This document shows, one piece after another, positions 6,582 to 13,322 of a DNA stretch of 13,322 nt. A model generated the notes under the pieces. That model searched no databases and had not been told where the DNA came from. It saw nothing but the letters and a program-made list of their open reading frames with translations. The stretch's first letter is position 1, and each line of letters opens with the position of its first letter. The stretch is taken from the NCBI GenBank assembly GCA_022822575.1, contig JAJEBJ010000102.1, positions 1 to 13,322 on the forward strand, in the 5' to 3' direction. The position numbers were made by a program, and so were the translations under genes. Source of the stretch: Alphaproteobacteria bacterium (GTDB taxonomy: Bacteria > Pseudomonadota > Alphaproteobacteria > SP197).

Positions 6582-9026
6582 ATGACCGCAACGCACAAGA
6601 TGAGATCGGTGCGAAGGCAAGGACGCTGGCTGCGATGGCTCACTGCATTCGTGTCGTTGCTCGTCGTCATGCTGATTGCTGCCGGCATTCTGGCGATGGC
6701 CGCCTGGACCAATTTCAGCCAGGGTCTGCCGGATCACCGCATGCTTGCCGGTTACGAACCCCCGGTGGCCACCCGTGTCTATGCCGGAGATGGCAGCCTG
6801 ATGGCGCAGTTTGCCGTGGAGAACCGGGTCTTCGTGCCGCTCCAGGCGATTCCCTTGAGGGTGAGGCAGGCCTTCATTTCCGCGGAGGACAAGACGTTCT
6901 TCACGCATCCAGGCATCGATCCCCTCGGCATCGTGCGCGCCATGATTGCCAATGTCGAAGCGACCATCGAGGGCCGCAGGCTGCAGGGCGCGTCGACAAT
7001 CACCCAGCAGGTCGCCAAGAACTTCCTGCTGACAAACGAGATGTCCTACCGCCGCAAGATCAGGGAGGCGATCCTCGCATTCCGCATCGAGGAGGCCCTG
7101 ACGAAGGAGAGAATTCTCGAACTCTATCTCAATGAGATCTACCTCGGACTGGGGAGTTACGGCGTGGCAGCGGCTGCGCTCAACTACTTCGACAAGTCAC
7201 TCGATTCCCTTTCGATTGCCGAAGCCGCCTATCTGGCGGCATTGCCCAAGGCCCCCAACAACTATCACCCGGAGCGCCGGCGCAAGGAGGCTGTCGCCAG
7301 ACGCAACTGGGTCATCGCGCGCATGGCGGAGGATGGCCACATTACACACCGCCAGGCTGTGCTGGCTCAACGCCAGCCCCTGGGTGTCAGCAGGTCCGCG
7401 TCCCGTGCCCTCGTCAACGCCGCATATGCCGTCGAGGAGATCCGTCGCAGCATTGCCAGCCGGTACGGATCCGATGCGCTCTACACCGGTGGACTCTATG
7501 TCAGGTCGACCATCGATCCGGCACTCCAGGAGGCCGCCAGCCGTGCCCTGCGCAACGGACTTGGACTCTATGACCGCCGGCACGGCTGGCGTGGACCGGT
7601 GACCAATGTGAACCTCGATGACTCCTGGACCGATACCCTCGAGACCATTGCCGGTTCGATGGACGTTGCCCCATGGCAGACTGCCGTCGTCCTCGGCATG
7701 AACGAAACGGCGGCCGTTGTCGGGTTCGCCGACGGCAGTCACGGCCTTGTCCTCCTCGAAGACATGTCATGGGCGAGACGACGGCTCGACAGCGGCAGGC
7801 TCGGTCCTGTTCCCCGCCGGCCCGGTGACGTACTGGCTCATGGTGACGTCATTGTGGTGGAGAGACTCCCGAAGGATGACCCGGACGGCACCGGTTTCCA
7901 TGCCCTGCGCCAGATTCCCCAGGTGTCCGGTGGCCTTGTCGCCATGGATCCCCATACCGGCCGCGTGCTCGCCATGCAGGGCGGGTTCAGCTACGCCATG
8001 AGCGAGTTCAACCGCGTGACACAGGCCCAGCGCCAGCCCGGTTCCGCCTTCAAGCCCTTCATCTACATGGCTGCCCTCGACCACGGCTATACCCCTGCGG
8101 CGCTGATCGAGGATGCACCCTTCGTCTACGATCCCGGCGCCGGACAGGATCTCTGGCGTCCAGCCAACTACACCCAGGAGTTTTACGGACTGGTTCCGCT
8201 GCGGGTGGGCATCGAAAAGTCCCGCAACCTGATGACCGTGCGCCTGGCCAATATGCTGGGCCCCGATGTCATCGAGGGTTATGTTCGCAAGTTCGGCATT
8301 CTCACGGATTCCCAGCCCTACTACCTGCCGGTCGCCCTGGGTTCCGCCGAGACCACCCTGATGCGCCTCACGGCAGCCTATGCCGCAATCGTCAATGGCG
8401 GCAGAGAGGTGGGTCCCGAACTGATCGAGCGCATCCAGGACCGCAACGGCAGGACCATCTGGCGGCGTGACACGAGGGAATGTGATGAATGCCGGACCAT
8501 GGGGTGGGATTCTCACCTTACGGTTCCTGCACTTCCGGACATCAGGCCCAGACTCGTTGATCCGGTGACCGCTTACCAGATGGTGCACATGCTCGAGGGC
8601 GTGGTGGACCGGGGGACCGGCGTCCGGCTGCGTGCACTCGAAAGGCCGCTTGCCGGCAAGACCGGCACCACCAACGACAATCGTGATGCCTGGTTTCTCG
8701 GGTTCTCGCCGGATCTCGCCGTTGGCGTCTATGTCGGTTTCGACCAGCCGGGAACGCTCGGTGACCGCGAGACCGGATCGTCGGTGGCGGTGCCTGTGTG
8801 GCAGCTCTTCATGGCCGAGGCGCTTGCCAGCGAACCCGTCATCCCGTTCCGAATCCCGCCGGGGGTCCGTCTCGTGCGCATCGATGCCGACCACGGTCTG
8901 TTGCCGGGCGAAGTCACCACCCGGATCATCACCGAAGCCTTCAGGCCGGGCAGCGAACCGACTGTTGAGGCGGACCGGCATGTCGTGCTATCGCTGGGCC
9001 AGGACAGGTCATCGGGCGTCTACTGA
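6582..9026 (+). CDS. mrcA: Penicillin-binding protein 1A, bifunctional transglycosylase/transpeptidase
   Basis: Class A PBP that polymerises lipid II and cross-links peptidoglycan at the inner membrane. The protein has 814 residues. A cytoplasmic Arg-rich start is followed by one membrane anchor at about 20-42. The GT51 domain has catalytic Glu102 in SAEDKTFFTHPGID, then GASTITQQVAKNF and RRKIREAILAFRIE, and the second motif ILELYLNEIYLG. The transpeptidase domain has Ser488-x-x-Lys491 (QPGSAFKPF), Ser547-Arg-Asn549 (KSRN) and Lys693-Thr-Gly (GKTGTTND). All catalytic motifs are intact. An OB-like insert separates the two domains, as in PBP1A rather than PBP1B or PBP1C. The ATG at 6582 follows AAGAGAG; a TTG at 6555 and an ATG at 6600 are less likely. 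It starts 67 nt after the amidase stop, and prfB follows after 36 nt, probably as one transcript. Confidence 0.96.
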   Translation: MTATHKMRSVRRQGRWLRWLTAFVSLLVVMLIAAGILAMAAWTNFSQGLPDHRMLAGYEPPVATRVYAGDGSLMAQFAVENRVFVPLQAIPLRVRQAFISAEDKTFFTHPGIDPLGIVRAMIANVEATIEGRRLQGASTITQQVAKNFLLTNEMSYRRKIREAILAFRIEEALTKERILELYLNEIYLGLGSYGVAAAALNYFDKSLDSLSIAEAAYLAALPKAPNNYHPERRRKEAVARRNWVIARMAEDGHITHRQAVLAQRQPLGVSRSASRALVNAAYAVEEIRRSIASRYGSDALYTGGLYVRSTIDPALQEAASRALRNGLGLYDRRHGWRGPVTNVNLDDSWTDTLETIAGSMDVAPWQTAVVLGMNETAAVVGFADGSHGLVLLEDMSWARRRLDSGRLGPVPRRPGDVLAHGDVIVVERLPKDDPDGTGFHALRQIPQVSGGLVAMDPHTGRVLAMQGGFSYAMSEFNRVTQAQRQPGSAFKPFIYMAALDHGYTPAALIEDAPFVYDPGAGQDLWRPANYTQEFYGLVPLRVGIEKSRNLMTVRLANMLGPDVIEGYVRKFGILTDSQPYYLPVALGSAETTLMRLTAAYAAIVNGGREVGPELIERIQDRNGRTIWRRDTRECDECRTMGWDSHLTVPALPDIRPRLVDPVTAYQMVHMLEGVVDRGTGVRLRALERPLAGKTGTTNDNRDAWFLGFSPDLAVGVYVGFDQPGTLGDRETGSSVAVPVWQLFMAEALASEPVIPFRIPPGVRLVRIDADHGLLPGEVTTRIITEAFRPGSEPTVEADRHVVLSLGQDRSSGVY

Positions 9027-9053
9027 TTCCCTCGAGTGATGGCCGGAGGAGAT

Positions 9054-9057
9054 GAGG
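9054..9057 (+). promoter_or_regulatory. Ribosome binding site fixing the prfB start
   Basis: GAGG lies 5 nt before the ATG at 9063. An in-frame ATG also exists at 9039, but it lacks such a site, and RF2 proteins of this group start near MRPAIAEL. Confidence 0.55.
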
Positions 9058-9062
9058 TAACC

Positions 9063-10179
9063 ATGCGCCCCGCCATTGCCGAACTGAAGGACAGCATCGA
9101 ATCCGGTCTTGACCTCGTGCGGAGGCATCTTTGACTGGGACCGTGCCAACGCCCGGCTCGACGAACTCGAGCACCTGACCCAGGATCCGGAGCTCTGGAA
9201 CGATTCAGCGAACGCCCAGGCGCTGCTGCGCGAGCGTACGCGGCTGGCCACCGCCATCGACAATGTGCGTACCCTTCAGGACGAGCTTGCTGAACACCTG
9301 GAATTCGCCGAACTGGCCGAGGCCGAAGGCGAGGAGGAGCTTGTCGGACAGTGCGTCGAGGCACTCGAGGCGCTCTCCCGGCGCGCCGGAAAACTGCGTA
9401 TTGCCAGCCTCCTTTCCGGTGAGGCGGATGGCAACGACTGCTACATCGAGGTTCATGCCGGCGCTGGCGGTACGGAAAGCCAGGACTGGGCCGACATGCT
9501 GGTGCGCATGTACCGGCGTTGGGCGCAACGCAGGGACTATCGTATCGAGGACCTCGGCGAGACCCCTGGCGAGGAGGCCGGCATCAAGTCGGCGACCCTG
9601 AAGTTTGTCGGTGACGGCGCCTACGGCTGGGCCAAGACGGAATCGGGTGTCCATCGCCTGGTGCGGATATCACCCTTCGATTCACAGATGCGCCGCCACA
9701 CCAGCTTTGCCAGCGTCTCCGTGTCGCCGGTCGTCGATGACAGTATCGAGATCACCATCGACGACAGCGACTTGCGCGTCGACACCTACCGTGCCTCCGG
9801 CGCCGGCGGCCAGCACGTCAACAAGACCGACAGTGCCGTTCGCCTGACACACCTTCCTACAGGCATCGTTGTGCAGTGCCAGAACAACCGCTCCCAGCAC
9901 CGCAACCGGGCCGAGGCGATGGCCGTCCTCAAATCGAGGCTCTATGACCAGGAGTTGCGCCGGCGCGAGGAAGAGGCCCAGGCGCTTCATGCCGAAAAAA
10001 GCGACATCGGCTGGGGCCACCAGATCCGCTCCTATGTCCTGCAGCCTTACCGCATGGTCAAGGATCTGCGGACCGGGCACGAGACGAGTAACACCGATGC
10101 CGTTCTCGACGGCGACCTCGATGGCTTCATCCATGCGGCCCTGGCGCAGCGCGTCGGCCAGGACGCCGCCCGGGAATGA
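9063..10179 (+). CDS. prfB: Peptide chain release factor 2, made by programmed +1 frameshift
   Basis: RF2 recognises UAA and UGA stop codons and triggers release of the finished protein. The coding sequence is 9063-9131 joined to 9133-10179, giving 371 residues (E. coli RF2 has 365). Frame one reads MRPAIAELKDSIESGLDLVR then RHL and ends at an in-frame TGA (9132-9134). Skipping T9132 continues with DWDRANARLDELEHLTQDP, which is normal RF2. The stop-codon-reading tripeptide Ser203-Pro-Phe205 (RISPFDSQ) and the catalytic GGQ at 248-250 (SGAGGQHVNKT) are present. Residue 244 before that loop is Ala, the common bacterial form, not the Thr of E. coli K-12. Low RF2 lets the shift win, so the gene regulates itself. 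It is last in the amidase - mrcA - prfB series and converges on the methyltransferase gene with 3 nt between stops. Confidence 0.97.
9121..9135 (+). promoter_or_regulatory. prfB: prfB programmed +1 frameshift site
   Basis: GGAGG (9121-9125), a 3-nt spacer CAT, then the slippery CTT (9129-9131), the in-frame stop TGA (9132-9134) and C9135. This is the classic arrangement: an internal Shine-Dalgarno-like sequence 3 nt before CTT TGA C, with poor termination context, so the ribosome shifts +1 and reads GAC. Confidence 0.95.
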
Positions 10180-10182
10180 CCT

Positions 10183-11010
10183 TCACCCGGCCCCCGGAAT
10201 CCGCTGTCGTCGTGCCTTGAACCCGATCAGCAGCGGCATGGGGGGAACATCTGCAGTGCGGTGCCAGTAGCCGTCGTCTCCCTCCTTCATGTCGGGAAAC
10301 TGCGGCCATGCGCTGAAGGGGTACTCCCGCACCTCGCAGACCCGGAGTCCCCGGTTCTCGAGGGCGGCGAAGATATCGGACAGCGGCCATGTGAACGAGC
10401 GTGACTGGGAGCTGATCCGGTAGGAGGGATCGGCATAGTCGGGACCGCCGGCCGGTTCGTGAATCGGTGTCGTGCCCTGGAAGTAGTCATAGTGCACGAC
10501 GGGGATCGGCGAAGATTCATCGAAGACCCACGAAAAAGGGTGAGCTTCAAGGATGTAGAAGAACCCGTCGTCCGCCAGATTGGCGTCGATGGTGGCCGCC
10601 CAGCCGTGGAGATCGCTGATCCACACGAGGACGCCAAGCGAGGTGAAGACGATGTCGAAAGGCGCGCCGGCGAGTCGGCCGGCGGTCGTGACGTCGGCCT
10701 CGATGAAGCGGGCTCGTGACTCCAGGCCGCATTCCGTGATCAGGCGCTCTGCCGTGGCGAGGGCGGCAGGCGAAAAGTCGACGCCGACGACGTCGGCCCC
10801 GAGCCTCGCCCAGGACAGGGTGTCGAGGCCGAAATGGCACTGAAGGTGGAGGAGTTTCCTGCCGGCGACGTCCCCGACAGCCTGGCGCTCGATCGTCCCC
10901 AGGGTGTTGCGGCCGTCGAGGAAGCCGGCGACGTCGTAGAAGTCGCTGGCCTCGTGAACGGGCGTGACCTCGTCCCACCATTCGCGATTGACCGCATGAT
11001 TCTTGTCCAT
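10183..11010 (-). CDS. Class I SAM-dependent methyltransferase
   Basis: The protein has 275 residues and is cytosolic. The Rossmann SAM-binding motif I is at about 54-81: LLHLQCHFGLDTLSWARLGA, then DVVGVDFSP with the acidic ribose-binding Asp. Motif IV is close to PFDIVFTSLGVLVWI, and HPFSWVF follows. The N-terminus (NREWWDEVTPVHEASDFYDV) and LQCHFGLDTLSWARLGA define a common bacterial group of small-molecule methyltransferases whose substrate is not known to me. The ATG at 11010 has GGTGG 5 nt upstream and matches the family start; an ATG at 11025 would add five residues. It lies downstream of the aminotransferase gene on the same strand, 78 nt away, with a strong hairpin between them, so cotranscription is possible but not certain. 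No substrate can be assigned. Confidence 0.85.
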   Translation of the reverse strand: MDKNHAVNREWWDEVTPVHEASDFYDVAGFLDGRNTLGTIERQAVGDVAGRKLLHLQCHFGLDTLSWARLGADVVGVDFSPAALATAERLITECGLESRARFIEADVTTAGRLAGAPFDIVFTSLGVLVWISDLHGWAATIDANLADDGFFYILEAHPFSWVFDESSPIPVVHYDYFQGTTPIHEPAGGPDYADPSYRISSQSRSFTWPLSDIFAALENRGLRVCEVREYPFSAWPQFPDMKEGDDGYWHRTADVPPMPLLIGFKARRQRIPGAG

Positions 11011-11036
11011 GTTCACCACCGGCATGTGCTGAAGTC

Positions 11037-11070
11037 CGCCGACACGACGCCTTGGTTGTGTGTCGGCGTC
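11037..11070. repeat. Inverted repeats with two mutually exclusive pairings between the aminotransferase and methyltransferase genes
   Basis: Stem 1: CGCCGACAC (11037-11045) with GTGTCGGCG (11060-11068), 9 bp. Stem 2: GACGCC (11046-11051) with GGCGTC (11065-11070), 6 bp. They share bases 11065-11068, so only one can form. In the minus-strand transcript they lie about 20 nt after the aminotransferase stop and just before the methyltransferase start. No T-run follows, so a simple intrinsic terminator is unlikely. Confidence 0.55.
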
Positions 11071-11088
11071 GGGGTTCTGCGTTGAGGG

Positions 11089-11940
11089 TTACAGGCGATG
11101 CCCGTTGTCGCGAGCGTATGCGAAATAGAGTTCGCGGGCCTCGCGGTAGGCTGGCCCGGGCTGAAGGTCGCGGCCGTCAATGCGGGTGGCCGGCATGACC
11201 TTGTTGTAGTTGCCGGTCGAGAACACTTCGTCGGCGGTCTGGACCTCTTCCCAGGTCATGGAACGCTCGAGGACCTCCCAGCCGGCGTCACGCAGGAGTG
11301 ACATCACCCGGCGGCGCGTGATGCCGGCAAGGAAGGTTCCGTTCTCGACGGGCGTGTGCACCTGACCGTCCCTGACAATGAAGATGTTGGCCGTGGCGAA
11401 CTCGGCGACATGGCCCTCATGGTCCAGCATCACCGGGTTGTCGAACCCCCGCGCATTGGCGCGGCGCACCGCATCGCCGGTCACCGGGTAGAGGCATGAA
11501 GCCTTGGCGAGGGTGGGCGCCATGTCGGGGGCCGGACGCCGCAGTTCGGAAAGGCACGCCGAAAACCCCTTCGGCTCGGCCATGGGCGCGACCTCCAGGA
11601 CCATCAGGAACCTGGTGAGTTCGGGGACCGCCCACAGTGAATCGCTGACGCCGCTCCAGAAGGTCGGCCGGACGTAGAGCTGGGCATCCGCCGGGAAGCG
11701 GCGCGCCATGTCGCTTGCGAGTTCGACCAGGTCGTCGACCGACTGCTGCGGCTCCATGCCCATGACCCTCGCGGATTTCAGGCACCGTTCGCAGTGACGA
11801 TCGATGTCCGGCATGACACCGTCGAAGGCGCGAGCGCCGTCAAAGACCTGCGTTGCGAACCAGAACGACTGGTCCAGCGGCCCCATGATCATGGGGTTGC
11901 CTTCATGGAAGGCGCCGTCGAAATAGGTAAGCTGTTCCAT
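11089..11940 (-). CDS. Class IV PLP aminotransferase, branched-chain amino acid aminotransferase type
   Basis: PLP enzyme of fold type IV; the likely reaction is transfer of an amino group between branched-chain amino acids (leucine, isoleucine, valine) and 2-oxoglutarate in the cytosol. The protein has 283 residues. The PLP lysine is Lys146 (PTLAKASCLYP) and the pyridine-nitrogen Glu180 is in HVAEFATANIFIV, 34 residues apart as in E. coli IlvE (159 and 193). FDGARAF and DIDRHCERCLKSARVMG near the N-terminus, and STGNYNKVMPATRIDGR near the C-terminus, fit the family. It could also be a D-amino-acid or other class IV transaminase; specificity is not readable here. The ATG at 11940 (MEQLTYFDGAFHEG) matches relatives. 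The frame runs to a GTG at 11970, which would lie at or before the predicted transcript start. It diverges from pyrD. Confidence 0.87.
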   Translation of the reverse strand: MEQLTYFDGAFHEGNPMIMGPLDQSFWFATQVFDGARAFDGVMPDIDRHCERCLKSARVMGMEPQQSVDDLVELASDMARRFPADAQLYVRPTFWSGVSDSLWAVPELTRFLMVLEVAPMAEPKGFSACLSELRRPAPDMAPTLAKASCLYPVTGDAVRRANARGFDNPVMLDHEGHVAEFATANIFIVRDGQVHTPVENGTFLAGITRRRVMSLLRDAGWEVLERSMTWEEVQTADEVFSTGNYNKVMPATRIDGRDLQPGPAYREARELYFAYARDNGHRL

Positions 11941-11973
11941 CACTGATAGGCTGTCCTTCACCAGAGCCACGCA

Positions 11974-12002
11974 CTTCTAGCACGGTCCGATCCGCATGTG
12001 CA
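11974..12002 (-). promoter_or_regulatory. Candidate promoter of the aminotransferase gene
   Basis: On the minus strand: TGCACA (12002-11997), 17-nt spacer, TAGAAG (11979-11974) with a TG one base before it (extended -10). The predicted start near 11967 leaves about 26 nt of leader before the ATG at 11940. The match to consensus is only partial. Confidence 0.3.
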
Positions 12003-12006
12003 CGGT
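11980..12006. repeat. Direct repeat GCACGGT in the divergent aminotransferase/pyrD gap
   Basis: GCACGGT occurs at 11980-11986 and 12000-12006, 20 nt apart start to start, about two helical turns, within an 86-nt divergent gap. It could be a regulator site, but short repeats can arise by chance at this GC content. The second copy also overlaps the candidate -35 box. Confidence 0.3.
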
Positions 12007-12026
12007 TTCGAAGAGGATGTCACCGG

Positions 12027-13076
12027 ATGTTCGACACCTGGCGCCTTCTCGGTCCCATGATGGGTCTCATCGGACCCGAACGCGCCCATGACCTGGCCCT
12101 CAGGGCCCTGGAGACCGGTGTGGCGGGGCGGCGATCGTCACGGGAGCGCCCCGGGCTGGCGACCACCCTCTTCGGGCTCGACTTCCCCAATCCCCTGGGC
12201 CTCGCCGCGGGGTTCGACAAGAACGCACGGGTGACTGCACAGATGCTGGCGGCGGGTTTCGGATTCGTCGAGGCCGGCACCGTGACACCCCGGCCCCAGG
12301 CCGGCAATCCTCGGCCACGGATCTTCCGGCTGCCGGCAGACAGGGCCGTGATCAATCGCCTTGGTTTCAACAACGAAGGCATGGACCAGGTGGCAGAACG
12401 TCTTGAAGCGCGCCGTCCGGAGGCCGGCATCGTCGGCATCAACATCGGCATGAACCGTGACAGCGCCGATGCGGCCGGTGACTACCGCGATGCCTTCTTC
12501 CGGCTTGCTCCTCTCGCCGACTACGTCGTGATCAACGTGTCGTCGCCCAACACGCCAGGCCTGCGGGATCTCCAGGCCGTGCGCCAACTCGCGAGACTCC
12601 TGGAGTCGCTTCAGGGCGTGCGTCCCGAGGCCCCGGACGTGGCCCTGCTGCTCAAGCTTGCTCCCGATCTGGCGTCCGAGGATGCAGGGGATGCGGCCCG
12701 CGTGGCGGCCGATCACGGTGTCGCCGGTCTTGTGGTGTCCAACACGACGATCAGCCGTCCTGCCGGACTGCGCCACCGCCATGCCGGCGAGGCCGGCGGT
12801 CTTTCCGGCTCACCGCTCTTCGACCTTTCCACCAGCATGGTGCGCACACTTCATCGTGCGGGAAACGGCGCCCTGCCCATCATCGGAACAGGAGGCATCA
12901 TGTCGGCGCAGGACGCCTATCTGAAGATCCGGGCGGGCGCTTCGCTGATCCAGATCTACACCGCTCTGGTCTGGCACGGCCTCGCCGTTGTCGGGAGCAT
13001 TCTCGATGGTCTCGAGGAGCACCTTGCCGCGGACGGCCTGGGGAGTCTGGCGGAGGCCGTTGGCGCCGATTCCTGA
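12027..13076 (+). CDS. pyrD: Dihydroorotate dehydrogenase (quinone), class 2
   Basis: Oxidises dihydroorotate to orotate with FMN and passes electrons to the quinone pool at the inner membrane: the fourth step of pyrimidine synthesis. The protein has 349 residues, normal for class 2. The N-terminal amphipathic, membrane-contact region (WRLLGPMMGLIGPERAHDLA) is present, which class 1 enzymes lack. It is followed by NPLGLAAGFDKNA, GFGFVEAGTVTPRPQAGNPR, RLGFNNEG, the catalytic Ser172/Ser173 in NVSSPNTPGLR, KLAPDL, VVSNTTISRP, and the phosphate-binding IIGTGGI and GASLIQIYTALVW. GAGGAT stands about 8 nt before the ATG at 12027. It diverges from the aminotransferase gene. Its stop directly abuts the stop of the glycosylase gene on the other strand. 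Confidence 0.97.
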   Translation: MFDTWRLLGPMMGLIGPERAHDLALRALETGVAGRRSSRERPGLATTLFGLDFPNPLGLAAGFDKNARVTAQMLAAGFGFVEAGTVTPRPQAGNPRPRIFRLPADRAVINRLGFNNEGMDQVAERLEARRPEAGIVGINIGMNRDSADAAGDYRDAFFRLAPLADYVVINVSSPNTPGLRDLQAVRQLARLLESLQGVRPEAPDVALLLKLAPDLASEDAGDAARVAADHGVAGLVVSNTTISRPAGLRHRHAGEAGGLSGSPLFDLSTSMVRTLHRAGNGALPIIGTGGIMSAQDAYLKIRAGASLIQIYTALVWHGLAVVGSILDGLEEHLAADGLGSLAEAVGADS

Positions 13077-13082
13077 TCAGGA
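13071..13082. repeat. 12-bp perfect palindrome holding both convergent stop codons
   Basis: TCCTGATCAGGA reads the same on both strands. The pyrD TGA is 13074-13076 and the glycosylase TGA is the complement of 13077-13079, so the two stops share the centre and both proteins end in Ser. Confidence 0.8.
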
Positions 13083-13322
13083 CCGATACCAGGTCCAGAG
13101 GATGCGCGCCGCCACCGCGCGCCAGGGCCGCCAGGGTTCGGCGAGCGCCACCATCCGCCGCATGTCGGGACGCTGATCGATGGAGAACAGTCCGGCGACA
13201 GCCGCCTGCAATGCCACGTCACCCGCTGGCCAGGCATCGGATCGCCCAAGGCACGACAAGAGGTAGGTCTGGGCGGTCCACTCTCCGACGCCGTGAAGCG
13301 CGGTGAGCGCCCTCTTCGCGTC
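13077..13322 (-). CDS. DNA-3-methyladenine glycosylase II (AlkA type, HhH-GPD), C-terminal fragment
   Basis: Only the last 81 residues and the TGA stop are in the window; the gene enters from the right edge. Base-excision repair enzymes of this family remove alkylated purines. The helix-hairpin-helix DNA-binding motif LTALHGVGEWTAQTYLL is followed by the catalytic Asp in DAWPAGDVALQAAV, spaced as in AlkA (the PAGD signature). The end RPWRAVAARILWTWYRS matches the family's last helix, where the Trp-Arg-Pro-Trp-Arg motif is typical. A longer Ada-fused form cannot be excluded because the N-terminus is missing. It converges with pyrD, with no bases between the two stops. Confidence 0.88.
   Translation of the reverse strand, partial: DAKRALTALHGVGEWTAQTYLLSCLGRSDAWPAGDVALQAAVAGLFSIDQRPDMRRMVALAEPWRPWRAVAARILWTWYRS

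Noticed and set aside
5108..6712. Minus-strand 534-codon open frame
   Set aside because: It covers the antisense of the amidase, with all amidase catalytic residues on the plus strand; no domain is visible in the minus-strand product.
7767..8981. Minus-strand 404-codon open frame
   Set aside because: Antisense to the transpeptidase part of PBP1A; a shadow frame caused by codon bias.
9039..9062. In-frame upstream ATG of prfB at 9039
   Set aside because: It would add MAGGDEVT, which does not look like RF2, and the best ribosome site (GAGG, 9054-9057) serves 9063.
9109..9132. Start of prfB in the second frame alone at 9109
   Set aside because: The real N-terminus is in the first frame from 9063, joined by the frameshift at 9129-9135; the residues encoded by 9109-9132 in the second frame do not match RF2.
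10170..10190. CCGGG/CCCGG stem over the prfB and methyltransferase stops as a bidirectional terminator
   Set aside because: Only 5 bp with an 11-nt loop and no T-run on either side; within chance expectation for this GC content.
13080..13096. GGACC/GGTCC stem just after pyrD as a terminator
   Set aside because: A 5-bp stem inside the glycosylase coding region with no T-run after it.

Overview
The window is about 13.3 kb of GC-rich, densely packed chromosome from a bacterium that is most probably an alphaproteobacterium. The evidence is the gene order rne / amidase / class A penicillin-binding protein 1A / prfB, which I know as a conserved alphaproteobacterial cluster, together with an RNase E carrying an acidic insert in its S1 domain and a membrane-type (class 2) PyrD. 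I see no mobile element, CRISPR array, tRNA or rRNA, and no sign of recent transfer. This is core housekeeping DNA, and I found no wholly new system in it.

Left part (1-2986): a secreted M48 zinc metalloprotease with a TPR-like tail (minus strand, running off the left edge) is transcribed head-to-head with a divergent gamma-glutamyltransferase-like lipoprotein (plus strand). The two start regions overlap. A hotdog-fold thioesterase follows the transferase after 4 nt.

Middle (2991-10179): rne (minus) and the three-gene plus-strand series amidase - mrcA - prfB diverge from a 311-nt gap. That gap holds two inverted repeats and a candidate bidirectional promoter. The amidase cuts and PBP1A builds peptidoglycan. 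RNase E and release factor 2 belong to RNA decay and translation termination. prfB carries the classic programmed +1 frameshift (CTT TGA C after a GGAGG), so it is one gene in two frames.

Right part (10183-13322): on the minus strand, a class IV (branched-chain type) aminotransferase lies upstream of a SAM-dependent methyltransferase, with a hairpin-rich gap between them. The aminotransferase diverges from pyrD (pyrimidine synthesis, plus strand). The last 246 nt hold the C-terminal end of an AlkA-type DNA glycosylase (minus strand), which runs off the right edge.

The three convergent gene pairs are separated by only 4, 3 and 0 nt, so no stand-alone terminator fits between them. The points most worth a second look are the structured rne leader with its possible shared -10 promoter, the overlapping M48/GGT starts, the unusually short RNase E tail, and the alternative hairpins between the aminotransferase and methyltransferase genes.
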